Shown piece by piece: positions 9,780 to 20,670 of a DNA stretch of 64,000 bases. The DNA comes from Rhinolophus ferrumequinum (taxonomy: Eukaryota; Chordata; Mammalia; Chiroptera; Rhinolophidae). Each line of letters starts with the position of its first letter. Position 1 is the first letter of the stretch. Location: NCBI RefSeq assembly GCF_004115265.2, contig NC_046304.1, forward strand, positions 17,352,292 through 17,416,291, in the 5' to 3' direction. The notes below the pieces were generated by a model, which was not told the origin of the DNA, made no database searches, and saw only the letters and a list, made by a program, of their open reading frames with translations. The translations under genes were made by a program, and so were the position numbers.

Positions 9780-10509
9780 GCTGATACGTATTTGTCTCGC
9801 ATTTGGAGGGTTTTTTTTGACATGCACACATGTGTGCATGCTTATAGAGCTGTGTGGATGTGTGAGTATTTGTGTGTGTATACATACGTGCATGTATTGA
9901 CCTAAAAGGTACCCCCGCTTCTCCCTGATGCTTTAGGGGATCCTAGGCCAGAATACATTTAATTACGTGCCTTCCAGGTTTTCAGGAACCTTTGCTTGAG
10001 TTTTTAAAGTCTGCTTCCCAAGACCATATGCATTCTCCCAGATGACTGGTCACTGTGGAGTAAAGATAAATCTGCGATTGTTAAAGAAATGGAAATTATC
10101 AACCGAGACCAGATAGGTTTGTCCTAATATAGAGAAAAATAGTACAAAGATAGGTGTTAAATGAATAAAAAATGGAAAGTACTGGAAAGAGAAAACATGT
10201 AAGACAGAGCTGCTAAAAGTGATGGCCATAAGATACGAAAGACAGATGTACATAAAGACAGAACTTATGTATCTATAAGGTTAGTAAGAATGACCCACTC
10301 AAAAAGTGTTCAAAGGAGAGAGAGAGAACTACTAACGGGCAGAGAATTATCATTATAGCACTTTCAGCAACTTGATAGCTCACAAAGGGCTCTTACGCAC
10401 TCAGTCTCTTGGCTTCTCTTCCAAGCCCTTTTCTTATACCCCCTCCCTCTATCACAGGAAGCTGTAGTACCTCACCTCTCTAGCAATGAATGAGACAGGC
10501 AGCAAAAAT

Positions 10510-10910
10510 AAATAACAATGACAAGACCCAGAGTTGTCGAGGATGTGGCAAAAAGGGCACATTCACAGATTTCTAGTTGTGCTGTGTATCTGTCCTTTTT
10601 TTTTTTTTTTTTTTTGGTAAATAACAAACTGGCAAAATCATAATAAAATAAAAAACACTCCAAGACAATAACCCAAAAGGAAAACAAATTTGCAAAAAGG
10701 CAGTCCCAGCAGTACTGTACAAAATAGTGGAAGATTTGAAACAACACAAAGCCCAACCAGAGAGGCCTCGCAAACGCATTCTGGGAGTCTATCAAGGTGA
10801 AAATCACGATGAGTTAGGGGAGCAGACCACAAAGTGTGCCCACTGATTATAACTGTAGACAAACATGTACGTGCATGAAAAGACCTTGAGAGAATATGGA
10901 AGGATGTAAA
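10510..10910 (+). repeat. Old LINE-like fragment (probable L1 3' region)
   Basis: The phrases GTCGAGGATGTGGCAAAAAG, GGTAAATAACAAACTGGC and ACAAAATAGTGGAAGATTTG, with a T-run at 10,596-10,616, read like a decayed L1 ORF2 3' region. No continuous frame remains. Upstream, 10,030-10,330 is AT-rich and unassigned. Confidence 0.4.
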
Positions 10911-11128
10911 CAGGGTTAATGTCCATTAGGTTCTTTGTCATTTTTTTTAAAAGGTGAAAGATTTGTCTCTGGAGGGCACCTTTCTAAGAGGAGCAAGGAA
11001 ATGTTTTGAGCAAGGACAGCAAGGATGAAGTATCTTGAGTGGACTCCTTTGGAGGGACCCTACCTCGTGGATGTGAAACTGGGGTGCTTGGTGTTGGGAA
11101 CATGATCACATCAAGTTTTCCTTACACT

Positions 11129-11129
11129 T

Positions 11130-11172
<43 letters not shown>
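11129..11172. repeat. (TG)n microsatellite
   Basis: The longest dinucleotide run in the window, about 22 TG units without interruption. Confidence 0.95.
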
Positions 11173-11175
<3 letters not shown>

Positions 11176-12315
11176 CACCAGCGGAGGGTGAGCTGGGCCC
11201 AGGAAGGCCTCAGCGAGAAGAGGAATTTGCTTAATTGCTCCTGCTCTGTCAGCCACATAAGGGTTCCTGACACTGAATGAGCCAAGGGGAGAAAGGACCG
11301 TGGGGGCTCTATCACCTCTTCCCCTTGGATTAGGTTCCAACTTTCCTACCTTTCTGAGGTTTGCTTCCCTGCCCGCCCCACCCTCCCGTAAGCAGGTCCA
11401 CCCTCCACTGTTACATCTCAGCATCCTTCCTGCTAAAGTTGGGGGCAGCAGAGGGGCAGTGGCTGTTGGTGTGGACACACCCTGGGCGCGTGGTGGGAGC
11501 CTTCACCTTCCTCTGGTTCACCCAGCTGGTCTTCACTGTGAGCCAGGCTCTGGGCTGGGGAGCTGTGGGTATGCCTGCCCCCTCCAGGACCTCACAGCCC
11601 AGTGGGGAAGGGGAACAGAGAGGGCAATGACTTTCTTTGGTTCCCTATGTCCACGCGCGGGCGCAGCCAGCTGTGGAACAGAAGGAGGTCCATACATCGG
11701 TCTAGCTGGGCGGGGGCTCGTAGCTCAGACCCCTGAAATCAGGCAGGACAGGTGGAAGGTGAAGTTGGAGGAACTCAATGCCTTCCCTTCTTAAAGGCTG
11801 CGGCTGACCTTGTGGCTGGGCTGAACATGGGCCCAGGGTCCTCAGATCTTCATGTTACAAGTCTAAAACTTTAAAGTTTTTATGTGAAATGGAGATTTAA
11901 AAAAATACGTATTGAGTCAATACTGTGCAGGCCAGTCCCACTTTGTATGATGAATATGGCCCGAGGGCGTCCACTTAAGACTTCAGTTGGGGTTTGGGGG
12001 AATGAGGAGGTAGCCCCGCAGGCCGGCGCAGGCACAGCTGGCTGGGACGGGCTCAGCAGCCCTGGATCCCAGACCGGAAGCTCCCTCCCTGCCTCTCCTC
12101 TCTGTGGTCTCAGCTCCATCTCTGGTCATTCCCCTCAGCACCACCAGGCCACTAGATGGCACCACGAGCCCAGGGGCGGGCAAACCTGAGTCCCCAAGTT
12201 CCCAATCCCAGCCCACCCTCACAGCCATGGGGACTTCTTGGCTTTTTCTTTTCTCTTTGAGCTTTTATTAAGTGAAAAAGACCCCTTTATGTCATGTTCA
12301 TTCTGTTCACTAGGC

Positions 12316-12640
12316 CAGCGATGCCCAATAGAAATATAATACAAGCCACATTTGTAATTTTTAAGTTTCTTGTAGGCACATTAAAAAAAGGAGAAAGACA
12401 CAGGTGATATTAATTTTGGTAACGTTTTATTTAGCCCAATATATCCAAAATATTTTCATTTCAATAGGTAATCAATGTACAAAGTATTAACAAGATATTT
12501 TACTTTTTTTGGGTCCTAAGTATTCAAAATTCCGTGTGTGTGTTTTATACTCACAGCACATCTCAATGTGGACTAGCCACATTTCAAAGGTTGAGTAGTT
12601 CCATTTAGCTAGAGGCTACATACAGAATTGGGCTGGGCAG
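12316..12640 (+). mobile_element. Non-autonomous hAT-type DNA transposon relic
   Basis: The sequence opens with CAGCGATGCCCAATAGAAAT and closes with CTACATACAGAATTGGGC...GCAG. The interior (AACCCAATATATCC-like, CAGCACATCTCAATGTGGAC, TAGCCACATTTC) is that of a common mammalian hAT-derived MER element. Flanking octamers CACTAGGC (12,308-12,315) and CTGTAGGC (12,641-12,648) match at 6 of 8 positions, fitting an old 8-bp hAT target-site duplication. It is too short to code for a transposase. I do not assign the exact MER name. Confidence 0.7.
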
Positions 12641-12790
12641 CTGTAGGCCCAGTGGAGGGCCTGAGTTCCGCCCCCCAAGGGTCAGCTCCCAGGTTGTAAG
12701 ATGGAATTCTGTCCAAGTAGGATACTGACTTAGAGTGTAGGGGTCTCGGGGACCCAACCCTCTACAAGAGCTCTCATATTTAAAAAGGCA

Positions 12791-12993
12791 CAGGGGCGGC
12801 GGGTTAGCTCAGTTAGTTAGAGCGTGGTGCTCTTAACAACAAGGTTGCCAGTTCGTTCCCCACATGGGCCACTGTGAGCTGCCCCCTCCACAACTAGATT
12901 GAAACAACTACTTGACTTGGAGCTGATGGGTCCTGGAAAAATACACTTAAAATAATAATAGTTATAGTAATAGCAATAATAATAAAACTTTTG
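12791..12993 (+). mobile_element. Lineage-specific tRNA-derived SINE
   Basis: Same family as the copy at 9,446: box A (TAGCTCAGTTAGTTAGAGC), box B region (CAGTTCGTTCCCC), ACATGGGCCACTGTGAGCTG, CTTGACTTGGAGCTGATGGG, then an A-rich and AATA-rich tail. An 8-bp target-site duplication AAAAGGCA flanks it (12,783-12,790 and 12,994-13,001). Confidence 0.85.
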
Positions 12994-13654
12994 AAAAGGC
13001 ATCAGCACATTTCTGGAAGTTCCTGGGCAGAGGAGCCCAGCTCACACACACATACCTCTCTCACCCTGGCCTGGGGTGGGTAAGAGCCTCCCTAAGGACC
13101 TAGGTGAGGAAGAAGCATCCACTCCCCTCAATCTCACTGCCCTGGAGGTCTGCATTTTATCAAACCTGAAATTTGTCACAAAGCCACAAACTGGTTTTGA
13201 AACTTAATTGCCTCCAGGAGTCCTTTTGGCTCCCCAGGCTCCCCCTCAGACCCTAGCACGTGGCTCTTCGCTGCTCCCCTCCTTTCCCTCTGGGGGTGGG
13301 TTCTGCCCTCTCTCTGCCCCATCTCATTCCCTCCTTCAGTTGTCACTCCCCATGCTGGAAGCAGCGTTTCTGAAGTCGGCTAGATACTAGACCCAACGCC
13401 ATTTGTTTCCAATAAAATGGTTCATTTTGCTTCAAACTAGCCCCCAGACCAGACAGAGACGATGTCTGGTTTGGATATAGTTTGAAATGAGCATTTCGTT
13501 CCATTTCTGGGCCTGTTTTCTAATCAGTGATATCAAAGGACTTGGACTCTCACCTCGGAAGCCCCTTCCATCTCTACTATCCCCCCCCCACCCCCTCCAC
13601 CCCCATCGTGCATGACCCCAGGGTCTTAAACTGTTTCCTACATCCTCCCCTAAA

Positions 13655-13656
<2 letters not shown>

Positions 13657-13692
<36 letters not shown>
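13657..13692. repeat. (CA)n microsatellite
   Basis: An uninterrupted AC run of 18 units. Confidence 0.95.
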
Positions 13693-13695
<3 letters not shown>

Positions 13696-14374
13696 GGTGG
13701 CTCCAGGTCACCCTTATAAAACAATGTAAGGAAAGAGACTGGGGAGGAGAAGTAAGAGAGAACAAAGGCAGATAATAAGAAAGAGAGCAGACGGGCAGTC
13801 AGAACCCAGGCCCTTCAGAGTTGGCATGTGTCCCCAGAAGCTCCTCACAGGAGGACATTTGATTGCTCTTCAGCACAACAAAACGCTCTGATGGGCACGA
13901 GATGGGCCAACACTTCCCCCCTGCACGCCATCTGCCCCACCCTTTGGTGCGCCCTGCAGGAGCCACACCGGTGCTCCCATCTCCCCTTCCCTCCCGGAGC
14001 CAGGGGCCAGGCTCTGAGTTGGAGGTCAGGGTCGGGTGGGTTGTGATAGCTTCAGGGCCCAGTCTTTCCGAAAAGATAGGAGACGGCACCAGCCTGCTCC
14101 AGTAGGAGAAAAGCAGAGGGCTCAGTTTCCCAGGACTGTAGAAGACATACCCCCTTGTGACCCACTTTGTCTTTTTTTCCCCTTCCACACCTCCCAGCCT
14201 AGAGGAGCAGGTCCTGTGGCTGCAATGGAAAGCAGAGGCCGGCTCAAGTCCCTCTGGGCTGGGCTGGGCTGGGCAGAGGCAGAATGCTTCTGGGCGGTTC
14301 TCTGGGGAGAGGGGAATTGAAAAGAAAAAGCATCTCTGAGGAGGGCAGCGAGGGCGGGAGGCTGTGTGGCATAG

Positions 14375-14376
<2 letters not shown>

Positions 14377-14409
<33 letters not shown>
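14377..14409. repeat. (CA)n microsatellite beside the TRARG1 promoter region
   Basis: An AC run of about 16 units ending roughly 375 bp upstream of the TRARG1 start codon, so inside or just upstream of the likely promoter. Length polymorphism here could in principle affect spacing of promoter elements. Confidence 0.95.
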
Positions 14410-14410
<1 letters not shown>

Positions 14411-14666
14411 CCGCCCTGAATTAGCCTAAGCCTCACTTGGGAGGGAGAGCAGCGTCTGCTCTTTGCTCTTGGAGCTGCTTTCTGTTGCTTCCCCGCCCAT
14501 CTGTGCTGTCAGCAGCGCCAGCAAAGTTGGCCTCGAACTTGAACGGAACTGAAGGCTCCAGCTTCCAGGGACTCTGTGGGGCAGCAGGCAGGACTCAGCC
14601 TCTGAACTTGGAGCTGGCTCGGAGAAGCCGGCCCTCTCCGCCCACAGCTGGCCTTTGGTCCTCTGG

Positions 14667-14687
14667 TGACCCTTTTGCCCCTGACCT
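14667..14687 (-). promoter_or_regulatory. Candidate nuclear-receptor site (DR1-type, PPAR/RXR-like) at TRARG1
   Basis: On the minus strand three half-sites follow one another: AGGTCA, G, GGGCAA, AA, GGGTCA. The first pair (14,675-14,687) is spaced by one base, the DR1 geometry bound by PPAR-RXR and HNF4. It lies about 100 bp before the ATG, in the promoter or 5' UTR. TRARG1 (TUSC5) is known as an adipocyte gene that rises in adipogenesis and responds to PPAR-gamma agonists, so the site is plausible. Binding here is inference. Confidence 0.4.
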
Positions 14688-14784
14688 GTAGGCCCCCAGT
14701 CTGGGCTGAGGAATGGTACACTGAGATCCTTCTGGAGCCCCTTGTTCCTGCCTGGAGCTGGAGCAGCCTAAGGCCTAGGCCGAC

Positions 14785-15165
14785 ATGGCCAACCCCATGC
14801 AGTCTCAGTTTCCCCCAGCACGGGAGCCAGGGACCTCCTCACCCCTGGACCTGCCGGAGATGGAGATGCTTCTCACCAAGGTGGAGGGCAAGGATGACAA
14901 GCCCCTGAAGCTGTCCAAGTCCCTGTCAGGGGCTCTGGACCTGGAGCAGAACGGCCATGGCCTGCCCTTCAAGGTGGTATCTGAGGGGCACCTGGCGGCC
15001 TCCCTCCCTCAGTCTCGGGCCAGTTCGAGGCGGGCCTCCTCCACTGCCACCATCTCCTACGCCCAGGACCAAGAAGTTCCCAAAGATTACCTCTTCTTAG
15101 CCATCGCCTCCTGCTTCTGCCCTGTCTGGCCCCTCAACCTCATCCCCCTCATCTTCTCCATCATG
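14785..15165 (+). CDS. TRARG1: TRARG1 (TUSC5) coding exon 1
   Basis: Residues 1-127 of trafficking regulator of GLUT4 1, a CD225/dispanin-family protein of insulin-responsive vesicles in fat and muscle. The cytosolic N-terminal part has an acidic-hydrophobic stretch (DLPEMEMLLTKVEGKDDK) and a serine/arginine-rich stretch at about 73-92 (SRASSRRASSTATISYA). The latter includes an R-R-x-S basophilic kinase motif at Ser85 and lies in the region described as insulin/GSK3-regulated phosphorylation. From residue 101 begins the hydrophobic, cysteine-bearing CD225 hairpin (DYLFLAIASCFCPVWPLNLI). The ATG sits in a good context (gccgacATGG) and the N-terminus resembles human TRARG1 as remembered. The exon ends in ATG followed by the donor GTAAGT at 15,166. 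The next coding exon is 13.5 kb away. An in-frame read-through into the intron is not coding. Confidence 0.95.
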
Positions 15166-16023
15166 GTAAGTGCTGCTCTTTGTTCCAGGGCAGGGGCTGG
15201 GCCCAGGGGGAGGCAGGCATGTTCCCTTGGCCGGCACCAGACACCCTGCCTAGGGTGTAAAGAGCTCGGTGTTAGGGGCGTAGGGAGAGACTCCCTTTCC
15301 CAGCTCGCCTACTCCTCCCCTCTGGAGAAGGTCCAGGGGCCCGGAGAGCTTCTGTTTGCTGATCTCTTTCCTCTCTGCTCCTGGGCATCACATCTCCACT
15401 CTGTACATACACAACCCTGCTGAGGAGGGGGCCCCCTGGAGTTCAACTCTGCACTGCAGAAAGACAGCCAGGTTGGGGGGTCCCGCACGTTGTGGGGTAT
15501 GTGGGGGGTTCCCCTGAGGCGTCATTCTTGAACGGAGCTATGTATCAACAGAAGTTGCAGCCTGCATGGAGTCCCAGGGACCGAGTACTCGGGGGGGACC
15601 CAACCCCCTACAACTTCTGTCCCCCAACCCCGGGCCACCTGGGTGTTCTTAGAAGCTTTGCCAGCTCTTGTTTCCCTGCCAGGCACTGAGGGCCCTGGTT
15701 CCTGGCTCCCCAGTGGCTGCTCCGCTGGGGGCCAGTTCTCACTGAGGTCCTCTGGGCCTTGGTGGTTGCATTGATTTCAGTATCTGTCCTCAGGGTGGGG
15801 GAGGCTTGGGCTGTGGGTGAAAAACGTGTCAGAGGGCATGGCTGCCCTTGCCAAGGAGGGTATGTGTGCTAGTCTTTGCTCCTCACACACTTGTGCTGTG
15901 GGGTTTTGGTAAATTGTCTTAGATTGTCCTCAAACCAAGCTATTTGGATAGAGCTACTTACAGAGGATGCACAGATAATGTCAGTAGATGTTGGCACATG
16001 ACTTTTGAGGTCTGGGAAGAAGA

Positions 16024-16082
16024 GAGCTAGAACTAGAGCTAGAGCTAGAGCTAGCTAGAGCTAGATAGGTATAGAGAGAGAG
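16024..16082. repeat. AGAGCT hexanucleotide-type tandem repeat with GA tail
   Basis: Six or so imperfect copies of (GAGCTA) lie between 16,024 and 16,066, one of them shortened to GCTA, followed by TATAGAGAGAGAGAC. This is a short low-complexity array in TRARG1 intron 1. Confidence 0.85.
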
Positions 16083-16919
16083 ACAGGCAATGACTTTCCG
16101 AATGAGGTTAGGAGCAGGGGGAAGTAAACTGCCGACTCCCAGCTGGTCAGGGCCAGAAGACTGGGTGGGGAGACATCGTCTGCTTTTCTCTGGAGTGATT
16201 CCATTGCTGAGTCATCTATCACCTGACCCCCCCTACCCCCCCAGGTGTTGTCATGGCTGCTGCCTCTGGGGTATCTTCTGAGAAAGCCCCTATTTCCTCC
16301 TACGTCTTCCTCCACTTCACTGATGCCCAGTCTATAGACAGGAAAGCCCTCCCTGACCCCCATCAAATCCAGCGCCATCTAGCATGATGTCAGTGGATCC
16401 TGGCAGTGTCCCTGCATCCAAGGGACTTGGCAAGGGCACCAGTCACGGCTGGGCAGGGCCCAGGGTGGGGCCTCTGAGGAGTTTCCTGCCCGGCCTGCTA
16501 TACCTGGGGGTTGCTGGGGGCAGGGCCAGCCCCCAGGGCTACAGCCAATGGCTGTGGGTGGGGCCAACCTCTTGGTTATAGGAGAGGCCCCAGTGGGGGA
16601 GACAGGCTTTAGGGAAGAAAACCACACAAGGACCCAGGAGAAAACAGTTGTGAAAGCTGTCTTCTAGTGGAGGTGGCAGGGTGCAGGCTGGATAGAAGCT
16701 GCTTTTGTCAAAGGAAACCTGGGCCGACTATGAGACCACTGAACCCACCCTCTGGGCATTTCTACATCCTCCTCAGGCTCTTCAATGAGGCCTGATGGTC
16801 ACTGGACCTGAGGCAGGGACTAGGGAGGTAAACCAGACGTCATCACCAATTCCCAGAAGCCCCTAGTCCAGTGGGGAGAAACTTGTAAGCAGAGCCTTAA
16901 AACACATTGCAAGAAGTAT

Positions 16920-17130
16920 TCACGCTAGACAAAACCACAAAGAATTGTGTGGCTTCGGGCAAGTCAGCTGAACCTCTCTTCTCTTCCGTATTCCTATCTG
17001 CAAAACAGGTGTCACCATAACACCTACATTACAGAGCTGTGTGAGGGCAAAAGAAGACGAGCCATACAGAGTGCTTAAGAACTACACCCAGCACATAGTG
17101 TGACTACATGGTGACAGTAATTCTGTGGCA
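16920..17130 (-). repeat. MIR SINE
   Basis: Reverse MIR landmarks: GTGGCTTCGGGCAAGTCA, GAACCTCTCTTC, ATCTGCAAAACAGG, TACAGAGCTGTGTGAGG and CACCCAGCACATAGTG. Confidence 0.75.
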
Positions 17131-17164
17131 GCTGAGTAGCTCCCTGGTGAGGGGTAGAAGCCAT

Positions 17165-17520
17165 CACACGTTTATTGTGTGTGTTTTTTTTTAAGAACTT
17201 TGAGATATAATTCAATTATACAATTCACCCAACTAAAGTATACAATTCAATGATTTTTAGTATGTTCACAGATAAGTGCAACCATAACCACACTCAATTT
17301 TAGAACATTTTCCTCACCTCCAGAAGAAAGCCCGTACCTTTTTTCTATCACCACCCCCTACCTTACCCTGATCCCTCCCAGTCCTAAGCAACCAGTAATC
17401 TTTCTGTCTTTATGGATTTGCCTCTTGTGGACATTTCGTGTAAATGGAATCATACGGTATGTGGTCCATTGGGACTGGCTGCTTTTGCTTGGCATTGTGT
17501 CTTCAAGCTTCGCTCATGTT
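17165..17520 (-). repeat. L1 3'-end fragment
   Basis: This matches the reverse complement of old L1 3' regions: GAGATATAATTCAATTATAC, ATTTTTAGTATGTTCACAG, AGAACATTTTCCTCACC, CAGAAGAAAGCCCGTACC, GGACATTTCGTGTAAATGGA and CTTGGCATTGTGTCTTCA. It is ancient and noncoding. Confidence 0.65.
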
Positions 17521-17839
17521 GGAGCACATGCACTGTAGGGTTTGGAGCCAGAGAGGAGTGTTGTCAGATTTCCATTTTGGTGGATCAGTGCAGGATGAGA
17601 GGAAGGACAGCAGGGACCCCTCTGAGCCTGGCATTCGGGAGAGGGGACCTTTGCAGGAACGCAGGCGAGAGACAAAGGGGCCTAGACCAGGGCCATGGCA
17701 AGAGGCAGAGGGGGTTTCTGGAAAGCTTCTAAAAGTTAGTAACACTCATTCATTCAGTCGACCATTCACTTGAATGGCAAGTCGCTTGTTTGGAAGGAAA
17801 TAAGTGGTAGAGGATGATTAAACCTCCCCTCCCCCATGA

Positions 17840-18260
17840 ATGAATGCGCTTTTTTATGAACCAGGCACCACGCTAGGCATTTGGGAAATAGATGGATAAG
17901 ATGTGGTCTGTTTGGCGTGAGAAAGATGCCAGAGTGTGGTGGTGGAGGGAGGTGTGCAGGGACCGGCTCTAAGAATCTAAGTTTTATCCTAGTGGCTCTG
18001 AGGGCTCCAGAAAATTTTTAAGCAGCGGTGTGATGTGATCAGTTCATATTTTAAAACCAACAGTGAACTGCATTGTGGGAAATGAACTAGAGCAGGCAGG
18101 ACTGGGGGCAGGGAGACTCTGGAGGAGGCTCTTGAGATAGTCCAGGCAGGATGTGAAGGCCAGAACTCAGTAATGGGCTTAGAAAGGAGGGCACTGAGGA
18201 GGGAATTGTCTAGGAGGTCGGTAAGTACTGCACTTGCTTTAGACTCCTGGTGATCCAACT
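17840..18260 (+). repeat. Ancient interspersed repeat, copy 1 (family not named)
   Basis: Contains phrases shared with the copies at 22,590, 24,640, 25,640 and 38,320: CCAGGCACCACGCTAGGCAT, 'AAGCAGCGGTGTGATGTGAT', 'GGGGGCAGGGAGACTCTGGA' and 'TGAGATAGTCCAGGCAGGA'. I recognise this as a frequent old mammalian dispersed repeat but cannot name the family with confidence. Confidence 0.5.
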
Positions 18261-19224
18261 CAAAAATAATGGGCCTATCATAGAGAAAGGCCTATCATAG
18301 AGGTTGGGGACCACAGCATTTCAGGGGTGAGCAGGGGGAAGTGGACAGAAAAGGGTTTGGAAAAGAAAATTCTAGGAGGTGGGGGGCGCTGGAAAAGAGG
18401 GCGAGACCCCCAGGGAGAAGTGAGTTTGAAAGAGCAAGTGGTCGGATGCAGAGGAGAGATCAGGTCCAATAAGTATGGGAGTGACCACTGGCTTGGCCAT
18501 TTGTAGACCCCTGGTGACTCTGGTGATGGAGAGGCATAGGCAAAAAGGAGAGGAGACCGATGAGGCGACCCTGCAGAGTGGAGAAATGGGATGCAGGAGT
18601 AGGCCACCCTTCCTAGGAGCCACGAGGACGGAAGCAGAGAGAAATACTCAAAGGAAAGGGAGCTGGTTTGTGCTGTAGCACGGGTTCCATGCCACCAGAA
18701 ACGGGGAGGGCAAGGTCATTGACTGAGAAATAAGGGCCTGGTAGCAGAGGGGAGGAGACGTAACTAGGGACAGGCAGGTCGACGGCCCAAGCGCTCTGCT
18801 GAGGCTGAGACCATGGCTCTGAGTTGTTATCAGCCTGCATGGGGATGTGGTTTTTCTCCAGCTGTAGTTCTAGCGTCACAGACGTGACCCTGGGCTCACC
18901 TCAGGCTGGGGGATGGCAGAGCTGCCATGAGGGCAGGGCCAGATGGCACAGAAGATATTGGCTGGGGTGTCTGAGATGATGCACTGAAGGATGGAGGCTG
19001 GGAAGATGGAACAGACTTGGAGGAAAGGGAGGGGTCACAGCTTGGGGCTCAGAGAAGTCAAAGTGCAGGTGTGGTGAGGGTAAGGAAGGGAGAGAGAAGA
19101 TTGGGTGGTTGAGATTTCGAAGGGGGAGCCCAGGCAAGGGTGGAGTGTAGTTGTGGAAATGAATTTCTACAGGGAACTGTTAGGAGCCAGGGAGAAGGAG
19201 CCAGAGGGAGCCCGGCGGTGAGGG

Positions 19225-19480
19225 ATAGAATTACTAACATTCACGGCGCGCTTACTGAATATGAGGCATGGGTCCAGTTCTTTACGTGTATTATCTCATT
19301 TAATCCAGACCCTAATGCCATGAGGTCAAGGTATGGTTATTTTTCTCGATTTACAGATGAGAAAACTGAAGCACGGAGATGGAAAATAACCTGCTAGTGC
19401 CTGGGAGCCCAAGGACGGGAGGCCTGGAGCCCGAGCTCATGTTCCTCTCCGTAACACTAGCCTGCCTCTTGGGGATCAGG
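19225..19480 (+). repeat. MIR SINE, near full length
   Basis: Shows ATTACTAACATTCACGGCGC, GCTTACTGAATATGAGGCA, TTATCTCATTTAATCCAGAC, TTACAGATGAGAAAACTGAA and the 3' CTGCCT end. Decay is typical for the family. Confidence 0.8.
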
Positions 19481-19854
19481 GGCAGCCCAGGTGGGGAGCA
19501 TTACTGGGCACACCCACAGCTGTCTCCCCTCTTCTGGGAACAAGTCTAGTTCCTAGGACACTCCCAGGGAGGGAGAGGGTCAGTTATTCATCTCGCGCTG
19601 GAACACTCAGTCCCACCCAAATAGCAGCAGGGGTGAAGGAGGGACAGAAAGTGTAGAAAGAGAGTAAATCTCTTGTGCGGGTGTCTCCAGGTCCTGGGGA
19701 CAGACCTCAGACCTCCTCATCTGAAGTGCCTCCCACTGGTTACCAGGTGAAGGATCAAGCCTTTGACCCCAGGGTGGAAGGAAACCCACAGCCCAGACAG
19801 CCTTTCTAAAGCTGGCTGTCTGCAGAGCACGCCCTAATGTGAGGCTGACAGAGT

Positions 19855-19990
19855 CTGGCTCATGGTTCCCATTTAACAGACGAGGCAACTGAGACACGCA
19901 GCATGGTGCCTTGCCCACAGTCACACCGCTGGTAAGAGGCACATGAGCTGGATGCTGAACCCAGTGTTCTCTCCATGGCCCCACCCTGCA
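19855..19990 (+). repeat. MIR SINE fragment
   Basis: The 3' half of MIR: CCCATTTAACAGACGAGGCA, ACTGAGACACG, CACAGTCACACCGCTGGTAA and GTGTTCTCTCCATGGCC. Confidence 0.7.
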
Positions 19991-20399
19991 TCTATCTCTG
20001 GGACAAGGATGGTGTGTCCCTCGCAGGAAAGGCAAAGCTTTCAGCCATTTGTGCTGGGAGGGAAGAATTCCACTTCCTTCCCTCTTTTTCTCCCACCCTC
20101 CCACTCTCCCTACCGTCCGCTAACGCCATCACGGGAAGACTCATGGACCAGCAATATCCTTCCCACTGTGGCTTTGACAGGGGCCTGCTGTGACCAGGGC
20201 CAGTAGATCAGGAGGTCAATCAGAGGAACTGTCCAGACCTGGCCATGCTCAGAGCTGCAGCCTCCCATGAGCCTCCTGCGGTAGCCAGGACAAGGCTGGC
20301 TCCATCCAGTTTACTTCTGGGTCAGGCTGAGAAATGGCCAAGTTCCTCAATACTGGCAAGGTCTCCCATCCATGAGGGGAGCTGGACCCCAGGCAGCGG

Positions 20400-20670
20400 G
20401 TCTTCAGTCAACAACCGTGATAAAACCAGCATCAGATAGGCCTGGGCGAATATCCTTGCTTTGTCCCTTATAAGCCATGTGACCATGTGCAAATCACTCA
20501 ACAGCCTTCCTTAGCCTCAGCTTCCTCGTCTGTAAGATGTGTAATAAAACCATCCACCTGATGGGGTTGTTGGGGGGATTAAATGAGCTAATATGTGTGA
20601 AAGCACCTAGCACACAGCCTGGAACATAGTGAATACTTAATAAATGGAAGTGGTTGCTGTTATTATTAAC
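20400..20670 (-). repeat. MIR SINE, well preserved
   Basis: A nearly complete reverse MIR: TGTGACCATGTGCAAATCAC, TTCCTCGTCTGTAAGATG, GATGGGGTTGTTGGGGGGAT, TAAATGAGCTAATATGTGTG, AGCACCTAGCACACAGCCTG and CTGTTATTATTA at the far end. Confidence 0.85.

Larger units (their letters stand above)
7700..14450. other. Intergenic DNA between BHLHA9 and TRARG1
   Basis: No gene is supported. Contents are: TG/CA microsatellites (8,042-8,077; 11,129-11,172; 13,657-13,692; 14,377-14,409); MIR pieces (8,780-8,960; 9,250-9,435; 9,617-9,705, all -); young SINEs (9,446-9,605; 12,791-12,993); a 34-bp tandem duplication (9,712-9,779); an old LINE-like stretch (10,510-10,910); a hAT element (12,316-12,640); and unassigned sequence. 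Frames of up to about 200 codons here run through the CA repeats or are simple shadows. Confidence 0.6.

Noticed and set aside
13799-14436. Minus-strand frames of about 100-200 codons beginning with Cys-Val repeats
   Set aside because: The starts are translated CA microsatellite; the rest has no homology I recognise.
15166-15423. Extension of TRARG1 exon 1 into the following in-frame sequence
   Set aside because: A consensus donor GTAAGT follows codon 127, and the conserved loop and membrane span are supplied by the exon at 28,684.
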